DNA of 40,816 bases, from assembly GCA_900316235.1 (NCBI GenBank), contig ONCC01000021.1:1-40816 (forward strand). Reading direction: 5' to 3'. The DNA is from an uncultured Bacteroidales bacterium. Lineage in GTDB: Bacteria > Bacteroidota > Bacteroidia > Bacteroidales > P3. This document shows positions 7,287-16,049 of this stretch, in pieces. Made by a program: the position numbers and the translations under genes. How positions within the stretch are numbered: position 1 is the stretch's first letter; every line of letters starts with the position of its first letter. The notes under the pieces were generated by a model. The model saw nothing but the letters and a program-made list of their open reading frames with translations. It was not told the origin of the DNA and did no database searches.

Positions 7287-8281
7287 AACACGGTGAAGGT
7301 TTTGTGGTGGTCGTTGTCGAGGAGGTCGTCGGCGTGTTCGCTCTCGGATGGGCCGAGTGCTTCAATTTCGGGGTAGGTGTCGCGGTGCTGCTTGCAGTAG
7401 GTAACCACTTGGCCGATGTAGCGTTCTGCCGCGTCGCGGTGGCGCTTGGCGAAAGCCAATATCTGCTGTTCGGGTGCCTGCTGGCGTGCAGCGCCGTCGT
7501 TGCTCTGCTCGGCCACGATGACGAGGCCGTTGGCGGTGGCCTGCAGGTTGAGGAAGGGAATGGCGACGGCCATACTCCAATGAGCCACGAAGCCCTGAAT
7601 GCCGTGCATCAGCGGAGCGATGCGTGCGGATGTCGGGTCGGACTTGACGGCTGCCAGCAGCGTGTCGCCGAGGCGATAGGGCAGCTCCATGGTGTCGGTG
7701 GCCTCTATCACGTCGCGCAGCTTGGCGAACACGGTGAAGTCGTGGCCGATAGCCACGAAACGCTCAAAGTCGGCCATGCTGTGTATCATCGAGTCCTGCC
7801 GCTCGGTGTAGTAGGGCGACTGCTGGAACTCGGTGAGGGCTTGTACGTTGGTGGTGCAGAACTCCAGCGTCTTATTCAGCCACTCGTAGCCTTGCCGCTG
7901 GAGGCTGTTACGCAGGGCGTCGCTCTGGTAGCGGTAGAGGCGGTGTTCGCCCTCCTGGTTGTCGGCCATGCCATTGTCGGTCATAAAGGCCTGCAACTGG
8001 TCGAAACTGTCCCAGAGGGCCATGCGTACCACAGTCATCTGAATGTGGGCCACAAGCTCGTCGAGAGTTGCGTCGGCCTCTGTGTGGGCGGCGTAGTAGG
8101 TCGCCGCACGGTCGAAGAGAGGCTGACCGAGGTAAGGCAGCAGGCGCAGCTGCTCGGCGGTGGCGATGGCGGGTGCCATAGTCTTGAACGAGGTCTGCAC
8201 ACCCACGGGGATGCAGCGCTTGAACTCGGCGGCGCCGTCTTGGTTGTTTGCCGCCTTGAAGAATTTTGGGTCGTTTATCAT
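7283..8281 (-). CDS. DUF6712-like head-tail connector candidate
   Basis: 332 residues, largely helical. The layout (early AEFKRCIP motif, a LLPYLGQPLFD segment, then a RYQSDALRNSLQRQGYEWLNKTLEF region) resembles the DUF6712 family found beside portal genes in Bacteroidetes prophages. It directly follows the portal gene with a 4-bp overlap, consistent with a head-completion or connector protein. Family match is from memory and needs an HMM check. Confidence 0.5.
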   Translation of the reverse strand: MINDPKFFKAANNQDGAAEFKRCIPVGVQTSFKTMAPAIATAEQLRLLPYLGQPLFDRAATYYAAHTEADATLDELVAHIQMTVVRMALWDSFDQLQAFMTDNGMADNQEGEHRLYRYQSDALRNSLQRQGYEWLNKTLEFCTTNVQALTEFQQSPYYTERQDSMIHSMADFERFVAIGHDFTVFAKLRDVIEATDTMELPYRLGDTLLAAVKSDPTSARIAPLMHGIQGFVAHWSMAVAIPFLNLQATANGLVIVAEQSNDGAARQQAPEQQILAFAKRHRDAAERYIGQVVTYCKQHRDTYPEIEALGPSESEHADDLLDNDHHKTFTVL

Positions 8282-9597
8282 GTCGTGATTTCCTCCTTGG
8301 CTTGGCCCGTGTTAAGGGTGGTTAATATCGTTTCTTTGTACTTGAGCACCAAATTGTCGCTGTGGCCGTTGTACTCGAGCATCATCTTGACCGGGAAGAG
8401 AACCTGCTGCTTCTCGATGTAGGTGGTGATGATGCTGACGAGGAAGCTCTCGCGGATGTCGGAGCCGCTGCCGGCATTGCCAGCGTAGGCGCCGCCGGGC
8501 ATACCTGCACCAAAGACGCTGGGGTTGATCATCAGCGAGAAGAGTATCTCGCTGTTGGCGGCCGCCGAGGTGGAGAGGCGCTCCTTGGCGTCAATCTCAT
8601 TCTCCAAACGGTCAATCTTCCAGCCCTCGCCCTTGCCGTTGATGCCTGCCTCGTAGGTGGAGATGAAAGCCTTGCTGACGTTCTCCTCGCCGCACAAGTC
8701 CTCTTCCATCTTCTTCATCCAGTCTTGTATCTTCTTCTTGCGTTCCTCCTTGTTGGAGTTGTCGCCCTTGGGAAACTTCTCGTTCCAGAAGGTCTTGGGA
8801 ACTTGGATGTGCCACATGAGCGACATGGCGTTGGCGTAGCTCTTGGCGAGGAACTTGGGTATCTTGTTGGCGATGTCGATCCAGCCGCTGCGCAACGCGG
8901 CGTCCCAATCGGGAATGCCGTAGTAGTCGTTATTGCTGTAGTAGTTCTTGATGCGCGGGAAGGCCACCGGCTGCCCTTTCAGCTTGCCTGCCAGCTTCAT
9001 GCGCTGCAGGTCGGTGAAGGGGTCGTACTCGTCGAGCATGGGAAACACCTCGCTGTCCTGGTCGGTCGGCATCTGCTCGTCGAAATTTGGGAAGGCCAGC
9101 AGCCAGCGCTTGTCTTTGCTCACGCGGCAATGGCGGGCGTTATAGACAATGACGTTGACAATCTTCGAGGCGTCGCGGTTGAAATACAGCACGGGGAAAC
9201 AGTTGCCAAACTTGAAGAGGTCGCGGAAAGCGCTGCTGGCGTAGTTGATGAACTGCCAGGAGCGGAAATACTTTTGCACCTCCTCGTCGCGGCAGGGTAT
9301 GAGGCGCTGGTCGCCGTTGTCGTCGTAACCTGCCACGTCCATAGGCACCACGCCCTGCCCGAAGGAGGTGCGGGCCTTGAAGCCTATGCCGGTGGAGAGT
9401 ACACCCGTGCTGCCGATGGTACGCACTGCCTCGTCGGGGTAGCGGTTGCCGGGGCCCCAGCTCACGAAGTCGCGCTCCTTGACGGTGAAGGTCTCCTTGG
9501 GCTTTTCGGGCACCGGCTCGGTGTTCTTGGTGAAGCCGTACACGCCTTTGCCACAGAACATCATGGGGTCGCCATCATTGTTGAATAGTATATCCAT
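8278..9597 (-). CDS. Portal protein
   Basis: 439 residues, near the size of siphophage portals. The central part has the typical helical wing with a conserved pattern of aromatic residues, and the C-terminal half contains SAAANSEILFSLMINPSVFG followed by a Gly-rich loop and a SDIRESFLV helix, as in portals of Bacteroidetes phages. It would form the dodecameric DNA channel at the capsid vertex. It lies 1 bp after a holin-like gene and overlaps the connector gene, in the unit led by the promoter at 10068-10103. Confidence 0.8.
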   Translation of the reverse strand: MDILFNNDGDPMMFCGKGVYGFTKNTEPVPEKPKETFTVKERDFVSWGPGNRYPDEAVRTIGSTGVLSTGIGFKARTSFGQGVVPMDVAGYDDNGDQRLIPCRDEEVQKYFRSWQFINYASSAFRDLFKFGNCFPVLYFNRDASKIVNVIVYNARHCRVSKDKRWLLAFPNFDEQMPTDQDSEVFPMLDEYDPFTDLQRMKLAGKLKGQPVAFPRIKNYYSNNDYYGIPDWDAALRSGWIDIANKIPKFLAKSYANAMSLMWHIQVPKTFWNEKFPKGDNSNKEERKKKIQDWMKKMEEDLCGEENVSKAFISTYEAGINGKGEGWKIDRLENEIDAKERLSTSAAANSEILFSLMINPSVFGAGMPGGAYAGNAGSGSDIRESFLVSIITTYIEKQQVLFPVKMMLEYNGHSDNLVLKYKETILTTLNTGQAKEEITT

Positions 9598-9598
9598 G

Positions 9599-9838
9599 TT
9601 ACTTTATGATTAGCCAGATGATTAACAGTTGAACAGCTTGGCCGAGAAGGCCGCCGAGAAGTGTGGCCGCGAAGTCGAGCCAGTCCCACTTGCCGCCCCA
9701 CTGCCTATCCTTGAACTCCATGCCGCCGGCACAGCCGAGGGCACAGAGAAAGGTGAGCAGCAGGCCGAGGATGAAGCCACCGACGAGGTACTTCGGGCGG
9801 TTGCTCTCGAGGAGCCAGCAATTACTTGTTTTCTTCAT
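9599..9838 (-). CDS. Small membrane protein, holin-like partner
   Basis: 79 residues with two hydrophobic segments: about 17-40 (LVGGFILGLLLTFLCALGC) and about 56-78 (DFAATLLGGLLGQAVQLLIIWL). They are separated by a short charged loop with W-G-G-K-W-D-W. Two transmembrane helices and small size suit a holin or antiholin. Its 5' end overlaps the preceding membrane-protein gene by 17 bp. It is about 13 kb from the endolysin gene in this map. Confidence 0.55.
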   Translation of the reverse strand: MKKTSNCWLLESNRPKYLVGGFILGLLLTFLCALGCAGGMEFKDRQWGGKWDWLDFAATLLGGLLGQAVQLLIIWLIIK

Positions 9839-10046
9839 TGCGCAAGTATCGTTTTAGCTTGAAGTTGAAGTAGCTGTCGAGGCCGAGCAGGCTGCCTGCC
9901 ACCAGGAAGATTTCGCCTGCGGCGCCTAACGCCGAGCCTGATATTTCGCCTTGAGGCGGGATGAAGAGCGCCACGAAGAGCATGGCGACACCGGCGAGGG
10001 CCATCACTGTGCCGAGCCAGAACTTTCTTTTGTCTACCTTTTCCAT
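9822..10046 (-). CDS. Putative holin
   Basis: 74 residues: charged start (MEKVDKRKFW), a first membrane segment at about 10-30 (LGTVMALAGVAMLFVALFIPP), a second at about 38-55 (ALGAAGEIFLVAGSLLGL), then a basic tail (KLKRYLR). This is the holin layout and is familiar from Bacteroides phages. It is the first gene of its transcription unit, 21 bp after the -7 element of the late promoter at 10068-10103. Confidence 0.6.
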   Translation of the reverse strand: MEKVDKRKFWLGTVMALAGVAMLFVALFIPPQGEISGSALGAAGEIFLVAGSLLGLDSYFNFKLKRYLRNEENK

Positions 10047-10067
10047 TCTTTGGGTTGTTTATCTATT

Positions 10068-10103
10068 GCAAAAATACTTTCTATATATATTGTATAGAGG
10101 GAC
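10068..10103 (-). promoter_or_regulatory. Late promoter, unit 6 (holin-portal-tail)
   Basis: Minus strand: GTCCC (10103-10099), exactly 22 bases, TATTTTTGC (10076-10068), then 21 bases to the ATG at 10046. One of six sites with the same layout. Confidence 0.75.
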
Positions 10104-10106
10104 AGA

Positions 10107-13100
10107 TTAGCCGAGGGAAGCGCGGTTGCGGAGGAAGTCCTCGTTTTTGTCGAAGTCGGTCTGCGTCTGGCGGCTGATGTAGGCTTGGCGGTTCTTCGGG
10201 TCTTCGAGATACTTGGCCAAGTCCTTCATTACCTTGAGCATGTCGTCGCCCTTGGAGGCGGTGAAGCGGTCGCTGCTGCCTGTGGAGCGGCGGCCGAGTT
10301 CGCGGGCGGCCTGCATGACGACCGGCATATTGAGCTGGTCCATCTGCAAGGCGCGGCGGTTGCCACGCTGGTAGGCTTCGAGTGCCTGGATCATGGGAGC
10401 CGTGGTGGGGTCGGTCAGCAGACTGTTGCTGGCTATCCACTCGCGTCCTTGCTCACCGACACGATAGAGTCGCTCGCTCTCCACATAGCCACCCTTGGCG
10501 CGGGGTTCCGGCTGGCTGGCAATGGCGGCAATCTGTGTAGCCATCTCGGCGGCAAGCAGGGCGCTCATGGCTATCTTGTAGGCCGTGGTGCCCTCGCCTG
10601 CCCACAGCTTGGTGGCGGCGACGGCGGCATTGATGACGGCCTCGCTGTAGCCGTAGGCCTTCTGTCGGCGCCAATCTTCCAGTTCTGCCTCGTGGGCCTT
10701 ATCTCTATATTCGGTCTCAAGTTCCTCTTTTCGCTTGTCGTAGTTCTCCTGGCTGATAAGTCCCTGCTCCAGCTGGTCGTCGAGCATCTTTATTTCCTCG
10801 TCCTTCTGGTCTTCGAGTTCCTGAAGGTGCTGCTGCGAGATGTTGGAGAGGATGGAGTTGATGTTGGAGAAAATAGAGAGAGCCTTGCTGCCAAACTCTT
10901 CCACAGCATCTGCCCACTTGTTGAGGGTGACATTGACGGCTTTTGTCTTGGCGAGTTTCTCTGCCTCCTTGCGTACATCTTCGACGGCTTTCTTCTGCTT
11001 CTCCAGTTCCTCGGTAGCCTTGCGGTGTTTCTCTGCCTCCTCGTCGCTGCCGTTCGCCGTGGCGACACGTTCCATCTCCTTCTCGGCCTCAATGGCATCG
11101 TCGAGGGCTTGGGTGTATTTCTCTATCTCCTCCTGCACCTTGGCGAGAGCCTTTGCGCGGTTCTCGGCATAGGAGAAGGAGTTCATCTGCTGCTCTTGCT
11201 TCTGGAAGGGATTCTTGACCGTCGGGGCAATCTCGGCGAAGACGGCACCCACCATCAGGGAGCGCAACTCCTTGAAGCGGGCAATCTGCGCGTCGATGTT
11301 GGCCAGTTGTTCCTTGCTCTTATCGTCGTCCTTGGCGGCGAGAATCTCGCGGTCGACAGTTAGCTGTGCGATGGTGGCGTCCACGTCGCGGAACTTCTGG
11401 TTGAGTTCCTCGGTGGCTTTCTTCACCTTGTCGAGTTCGGTCTTGCCCTGCTTGGCGGTAGACTTGGCCAGCTTGTCGATTTCCTTGTTGGTCTTGGCGA
11501 TGTACTCGTCAATCTTGGTGCGCTTCCATGCCTCGGTGGCTGCTTCGAGGTCGGAGAGCATCTTGGCGGCCTCGGGGTGAGCGGATTTGTCGATGGCTTC
11601 GATGTCGGTGCGCATCTTCTGAGTGGCTGCGTCGATTTCGGCACCAATGGCCTCGATGCCGGAGAGCGTCCGAGCATTGATTTTGCTCATTGCCTGGTCG
11701 TAGGCGTTTGAGAAGCGCTCCCAAGCGGCCTCTGCTTTTGCTTGAGCTTTTTCTTGTTTCTCTCTGGCTTTACGTTGTGCTTCTGTCTCTACTGTCAAAT
11801 TATTCGTCTCGTCCAAAAGAATATTAGTCGTTTCTGTTGTTGTAGTAACAGACGAATTTACATCATCGACAACGCCTTTCACCTCACGCATCAGTCCTTT
11901 ATACTTCTCGGACAATGCGTTGACCTGTGACTGTCGTATTTGAATATTGTTAAAAAATTGTATAACTTCCTGTATGTCTGGCAAATCATAGGCATTTTTC
12001 CTTTGCCCCTCAATGTGCATGCCGGAGTATTGTTTGAGAGTCTGGACCAATTCACGATAAGCTGCGGCGCCATCCTGCAACTTTCCGTCCATGAGTTCTT
12101 GTGCCAGCTCCTGAACCCTTCTTCTAATCACACCTTGAACCTCGGCGGTTGCATTCTCGAATCCGGTGATATGGTCGAGAATGTCGTCGGTATTTTCCTC
12201 AACAGACTCTCCGAGATTACCCATCTCTTCTGCAATCTTCTCTGTAAACACCCTGTTATAGGCGGCATTCATAGCGGCCTGAGAGAGGTCTTTGTAGGCT
12301 TTTTCCAAATCTTTCAATTTACCCTTCTCGTCAAGATGCTGTGCGATAAGACCAGGATATTCGCTCTTTATTTTTTGCAATGCAATCCTATATTCGTCAG
12401 AACCTTCTTTGGCGTTCCTTAAGGCATTGAATAGCACATCGACATGAGATTTGGCTTCATAGGCAGCACGGCCAGCTTCCTTCATTGCCTGTCCGAGTTT
12501 TACCTTCTCACTGTTCTTCCATATATTATATACAGCTGTGCCGATACTTGTCAAGGCGGTAATGATGAGTCCCCAGGGGGTAGAAGCAAACGCAGCCTTG
12601 CTCGCCTTTATGGCGTTGGCGTGTGCTGTCTCGGCAATAGCGGCCTGTTCGTTGACTGCTATTTCGGCCTGGTACACCTTGTTTTTGGTGATGGTGGCCA
12701 ACTTCTGCACCTCAATGAGTTTTGAATCTTGCTGTCGCGCAAGGTTCTCTTGTTCAATAGAGAGGGTGTTTTGAAGATTTTTCAGTCTTTCTTTCTCTTT
12801 TGCGGCAATCAGTTTGGCTTCCTTGGCGGCCTGCACGTCCATCTGGTGGGCTTGCAACTTCTCAATGCCGAGCAGCGACTTAATACTGCCCTGCAACTTA
12901 CCGCTGGCGACAAAAGCCAATGTCTTCACGCGCACCCAGTTAGCCATTAAGGCTATGAGACCGGGGAGGATGGCTTTATTCTCCTTGACGAGTTGAACGA
13001 AGCCCGCCACGCCCTTCATCAGCACCGTGCCGGTCCGCTGCAAGTGGATGAGCACGGGATAAAGCTCGTTGCCGAGTTCGATGCGCATATCTTCAAAGCG

Positions 13101-14306
13101 CTTCTTGGCTTTCTCTGCTTGCGCTTGCATAGTGTTGTTCTTGACATTGAACTCGTTGATGACGCTGTTGCCGGTGGTCAACTCGCGGTTGGCGATAGCC
13201 TGTGCTTCGGCCACTTTGTCGAGGCTGGAGGCCATAGCCGACACGGCGGCGGCGGCACGTTGTCCGTCGAGGCCCATGTCTTTGAAGAGCGGCATCAACT
13301 CGGTATATCCGCCCATCTTGTTGAAGCCATCCAACACCCTGATAATGGCGCCGTTCATGTCGGTCTCCAACATGTGCTGGAACTCCTGAAGAGGTACGCC
13401 GGCAGCCTTGACGAACTGCTCCGGGCGTTTAATCATCTCGCCGATGAGACGCTGGAAAGCGGTGGCCGACATTTCGAGCTTCTGCATGTCTTGGTCGAGG
13501 GCAGAGGCGAAGCCGAGTATCTGGTCGGCCGACAGTCCGGCCTGCGTAGCCACACCACCCAAGCGGCCGAGGAACTCCACAAGATACTGCTCGTTGGCCG
13601 TAGAGGACTGCCCCAACATGTTGACTGCGGAGCCAATCTTGAGCATCTGCGCCTCGATGTCGCCCGCCGAGTCGGCGAGTTGCTTGGTGCTCTTGGCATA
13701 GACACCCGACAGTTTGCCGATGGTGACCATGGCACCCTCGCCCAGCACGTCGCCGAGGGCGATGTTGATTTTATCGGCAGCGGACACGAAGCCCTTGATG
13801 GCCTCCTCGCTGCTGATACCCAATTTGCCAGCCTCATAGGCCAGCTGGTTGAGTTGTTCGCGGCTGGTGCGGGTGTCCATCTTCGAGAAGACCTCATTGA
13901 GCTTCTCCACCTGGTCGTGAGTGAGGCCGGTGGTCTTCATAACGTCAGCGTAGACATCATCCAGTTCGGCGGCAGTCTTGGCGAGGTCTTTGAGTTTGCC
14001 GATGCCGAGATCAACCATCTGGAAGGCTGAGTTGAGACCCGTGACCACATTGGCGAACTCGGCCACCTTGGTCGTGGTGCTCTTCCACTCGTTGCCGAGG
14101 CCTTTCACCTCGCGGCGCTGTGATTCAATTACGCTGTTTATCTCGCGGATCTTCTTCGTGGTGCGGATGTATTCCTCGCTGCCGATGGTCATGTTTTTTT
14201 GCTGCGCTTTCAGCTTGCGCATCTCGGCTTCGAGCGATGCGAGGGTGCTTTTCACCTCCTTTCCGTCGATGTATATCGTAACCTTCCTGTTGAGTGTCTT
14301 GGCCAT
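10107..14306 (-). CDS. Tail tape measure protein
   Basis: 1399 residues, the longest gene, as expected for the protein that sets tail length and is ejected with DNA. The N-terminal third resembles the TP901 tape-measure core (AELDDVYADVMKTTGL; a QLNQLAYEAGKLGISSEEA stretch). Hydrophobic helices follow around 430-470 and again near 590-600, then long Lys/Glu/Ala-rich coiled coils from about 860 to 1230. Codons corresponding to about 11700-12800 are visibly more AT-rich than both ends, a sign of modular exchange. It is alone behind its own late promoter. Confidence 0.9.
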   Translation of the reverse strand: MAKTLNRKVTIYIDGKEVKSTLASLEAEMRKLKAQQKNMTIGSEEYIRTTKKIREINSVIESQRREVKGLGNEWKSTTTKVAEFANVVTGLNSAFQMVDLGIGKLKDLAKTAAELDDVYADVMKTTGLTHDQVEKLNEVFSKMDTRTSREQLNQLAYEAGKLGISSEEAIKGFVSAADKINIALGDVLGEGAMVTIGKLSGVYAKSTKQLADSAGDIEAQMLKIGSAVNMLGQSSTANEQYLVEFLGRLGGVATQAGLSADQILGFASALDQDMQKLEMSATAFQRLIGEMIKRPEQFVKAAGVPLQEFQHMLETDMNGAIIRVLDGFNKMGGYTELMPLFKDMGLDGQRAAAAVSAMASSLDKVAEAQAIANRELTTGNSVINEFNVKNNTMQAQAEKAKKRFEDMRIELGNELYPVLIHLQRTGTVLMKGVAGFVQLVKENKAILPGLIALMANWVRVKTLAFVASGKLQGSIKSLLGIEKLQAHQMDVQAAKEAKLIAAKEKERLKNLQNTLSIEQENLARQQDSKLIEVQKLATITKNKVYQAEIAVNEQAAIAETAHANAIKASKAAFASTPWGLIITALTSIGTAVYNIWKNSEKVKLGQAMKEAGRAAYEAKSHVDVLFNALRNAKEGSDEYRIALQKIKSEYPGLIAQHLDEKGKLKDLEKAYKDLSQAAMNAAYNRVFTEKIAEEMGNLGESVEENTDDILDHITGFENATAEVQGVIRRRVQELAQELMDGKLQDGAAAYRELVQTLKQYSGMHIEGQRKNAYDLPDIQEVIQFFNNIQIRQSQVNALSEKYKGLMREVKGVVDDVNSSVTTTTETTNILLDETNNLTVETEAQRKAREKQEKAQAKAEAAWERFSNAYDQAMSKINARTLSGIEAIGAEIDAATQKMRTDIEAIDKSAHPEAAKMLSDLEAATEAWKRTKIDEYIAKTNKEIDKLAKSTAKQGKTELDKVKKATEELNQKFRDVDATIAQLTVDREILAAKDDDKSKEQLANIDAQIARFKELRSLMVGAVFAEIAPTVKNPFQKQEQQMNSFSYAENRAKALAKVQEEIEKYTQALDDAIEAEKEMERVATANGSDEEAEKHRKATEELEKQKKAVEDVRKEAEKLAKTKAVNVTLNKWADAVEEFGSKALSIFSNINSILSNISQQHLQELEDQKDEEIKMLDDQLEQGLISQENYDKRKEELETEYRDKAHEAELEDWRRQKAYGYSEAVINAAVAATKLWAGEGTTAYKIAMSALLAAEMATQIAAIASQPEPRAKGGYVESERLYRVGEQGREWIASNSLLTDPTTAPMIQALEAYQRGNRRALQMDQLNMPVVMQAARELGRRSTGSSDRFTASKGDDMLKVMKDLAKYLEDPKNRQAYISRQTQTDFDKNEDFLRNRASLG

Positions 14307-14327
14307 ATATTACCTATTATTTATATG

Positions 14328-14363
14328 GCAAAAATACACCCTTGCGTGCGCACTCGTGGGGAC
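14328..14363 (-). promoter_or_regulatory. Late promoter, unit 5 (tape measure)
   Basis: Minus strand: GTCCC (14363-14359), 22 bases, TATTTTTGC (14336-14328), then 21 bases to the tape-measure ATG at 14306. Confidence 0.78.
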
Positions 14364-14390
14364 AGCCATTGGGCTATGTTGAATATTATT

Positions 14391-15635
14391 CTATGCCGCC
14401 AGCCATCCCTTCCTCATATCGGCATCATACTCTATCAACTCGGCGAACTCACCCTCACCGAACATCGACCGCCGCAGGTTGTAACTTGCTGTGTGGCTCA
14501 TTATGCCAAGGTAACTGTTTACCGACCTCAACGCGGCCTCACGGTTGCGCAAATCTACCTGCTGCAATTTCTTTTGCATTCGCTCCAACGTTCTGTTCGA
14601 CACATACTCCCTATACGGTTTGACAAATGTACCAAGAAACTCCACACCTTTATGCACCTCCTGTATATGTATCTTACCTTGGTGCAGTTCCAACCCCAAC
14701 TCATCCCATAAAAAATCCCTCACTTTCGGCACTTGTGCCAGCAGCCAATCCTTATCAGGGTCTATCATTGCAGAGTCGTCAACATAACGCCCGTAATGAC
14801 GGCAAAACAGCATACGCTTTACATATTGGTCGAATAAATTAAGATATACATTTGAAAACAACTGCGATGTAAGATTTCCGATAGGTAACGCCAACCCTTT
14901 CTTGACAAAACGCATACACTTGGCAGGGTCTAAACCTTCCCAGTCCGACGGGTCGCCCACAATAATGCAGTTCTCCATTGGGTCGAGCATCACTATCTGC
15001 TCCGTCAGCCACAACAAGAAGTCAAAGTCTCGCACCTCCGCCCACGTTGTCTGCTCAGTCAGCAACACCCCCGACGGCAGCGGCACATCGTTCGTCAACC
15101 CAACTCTATGCACACTCATCTTTTTCAACGACTCGGTGGCAATCTTCAGCAGCCGTGCCCTGTCGATGTGCATAAAGTACCCCCGAATGTCAAGGCTCAT
15201 TGTATAACACTCTTCCTGCCAATTGAGCGACGCCTGCCGTATATGGTGCCGCAAACGCTCCACGCCATACAACGTACCTCGGCCCACAATGCAGCTGTAG
15301 GTATCGGCAATAAACGTCCGCTCGAATATCTGATGTGTGTAGCGGAAATAGAGATGGTGCACCACCCTGTCGCGGAACATCGCGGCAAAGACCTCGCGCT
15401 TTTTCGGATAACTCACAATAAAACATTTGCTCGGCAAGGCTTTATATGTCCTACCGAGCAATTCATCGCACAATACGTTGAGGTTTTCCGCAAGGTGTTC
15501 CTCAAACTTTTTTACATACGACATCTTGTGCTTCCCACGGGCCGCATCCTCGAAGGCCACATAGAGGTCGTATAGCAGTTGTGCGCGGGTTAGCTTGTAA
15601 GGCGTGGAAATAAGAAGGTCTGCATTTTCAAGCAT
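14391..15635 (-). CDS. DGR reverse transcriptase
   Basis: 414 residues. Copies the template RNA into cDNA with adenine-directed errors, the enzyme of a diversity-generating retroelement. Motif A is SLDIRGYFMHID (Asp149); the DGR-type motif LPIGNLTSQLFSN lies at about 250-262; the catalytic YVDD is at 284-287; GVEFLG at 330-335 corresponds to motif E. The start codon lies 25 bases downstream of the template repeat, the standard TR-RT order. The gene is more AT-rich than the neighbouring tail genes, suggesting the cassette came in as a unit. No promoter of its own was seen; it may be cotranscribed with the target. Confidence 0.96.
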   Translation of the reverse strand: MLENADLLISTPYKLTRAQLLYDLYVAFEDAARGKHKMSYVKKFEEHLAENLNVLCDELLGRTYKALPSKCFIVSYPKKREVFAAMFRDRVVHHLYFRYTHQIFERTFIADTYSCIVGRGTLYGVERLRHHIRQASLNWQEECYTMSLDIRGYFMHIDRARLLKIATESLKKMSVHRVGLTNDVPLPSGVLLTEQTTWAEVRDFDFLLWLTEQIVMLDPMENCIIVGDPSDWEGLDPAKCMRFVKKGLALPIGNLTSQLFSNVYLNLFDQYVKRMLFCRHYGRYVDDSAMIDPDKDWLLAQVPKVRDFLWDELGLELHQGKIHIQEVHKGVEFLGTFVKPYREYVSNRTLERMQKKLQQVDLRNREAALRSVNSYLGIMSHTASYNLRRSMFGEGEFAELIEYDADMRKGWLAA

Positions 15636-15660
15636 TTGTCTTTATGGAAACTGATAAGTG

Positions 15661-15842
15661 CTGCACCGCCCTGACAGCGAAACCGTTGTACCGATTGTTG
15701 TTGTTCTGCGGGTTCACTCCACCACTGTTGAAGTTCAGGTTCCGAGCGTTGCGGGACGAGTTGAATGACGACGACCAGTAGTTGCCATTGCTACCGCGGT
15801 TGTTCCACGACGACCCATTGCCGTTGCCGGAAGCCGAGAAGA
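15661..15842 (-). ncRNA. DGR template repeat (TR)
   Basis: 182 bp aligned without gaps to the VR at 16745-16926. There are 20 differences and all fall on TR coding-strand adenines: 13 A-to-G, 6 A-to-T and 1 A-to-C in the VR; no other base differs. The TR coding strand has 43 adenines, many in Asn codons: its virtual peptide holds 17 Asn, of which 15 are changed in the VR peptide. The final 25 bp (15661-15685, 3' on the coding strand) are identical in both, as expected of the initiation-of-homing segment. Confidence 0.97.
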
Positions 15843-16049
15843 GCTCACACGCAAACACCTGAAATCATATAGGGCATAGGTGTACTTTTCTTGGGTCGGT
15901 TGCCACCTGCTACGATCACCACGGAAGAACCGGCGGAGCCCCCGCGCGTCTTTTCTTTTTCCCACACCCGACGGGTGCAGGACGGACAACCTATGAACTT
16001 GTCTTTCCCCTGACATCTCTCTACAGCACCTTCTTGTTGTCATTCCACA
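15843..16049 (-). ncRNA. Leader of the DGR template RNA (non-coding)
   Basis: 207 bases between the accessory gene and the TR with no credible gene; open frames here overlap the TR and have unnatural composition. Small hairpins are visible, for example CACCC-GTC-GGGTG on the minus strand. In studied DGRs the RNA around the TR is structured and needed for cDNA priming, so this stretch probably belongs to the functional template transcript. Confidence 0.55.

Noticed and set aside
7304..9588. Two long plus-strand frames opposite connector and portal genes
   Set aside because: Same antisense effect; no promoter or recognisable product.
15628..15858. 76-residue reading frame over the template repeat
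   Set aside because: It is the TR itself, read in the VR frame, and runs into the RT start; Asn-rich content reflects TR design, not a gene.
15971..15990. Third copy of the GAGA hairpin element in the DGR leader
   Set aside because: A short match to GGGTGCAGGACGG exists on the opposite strand, but the rest of the stem and the loop are absent.
15735..16043. 102-residue Arg-rich frame upstream of the TR
   Set aside because: It overlaps the TR out of frame, has unnatural composition and lies in the structured template leader.
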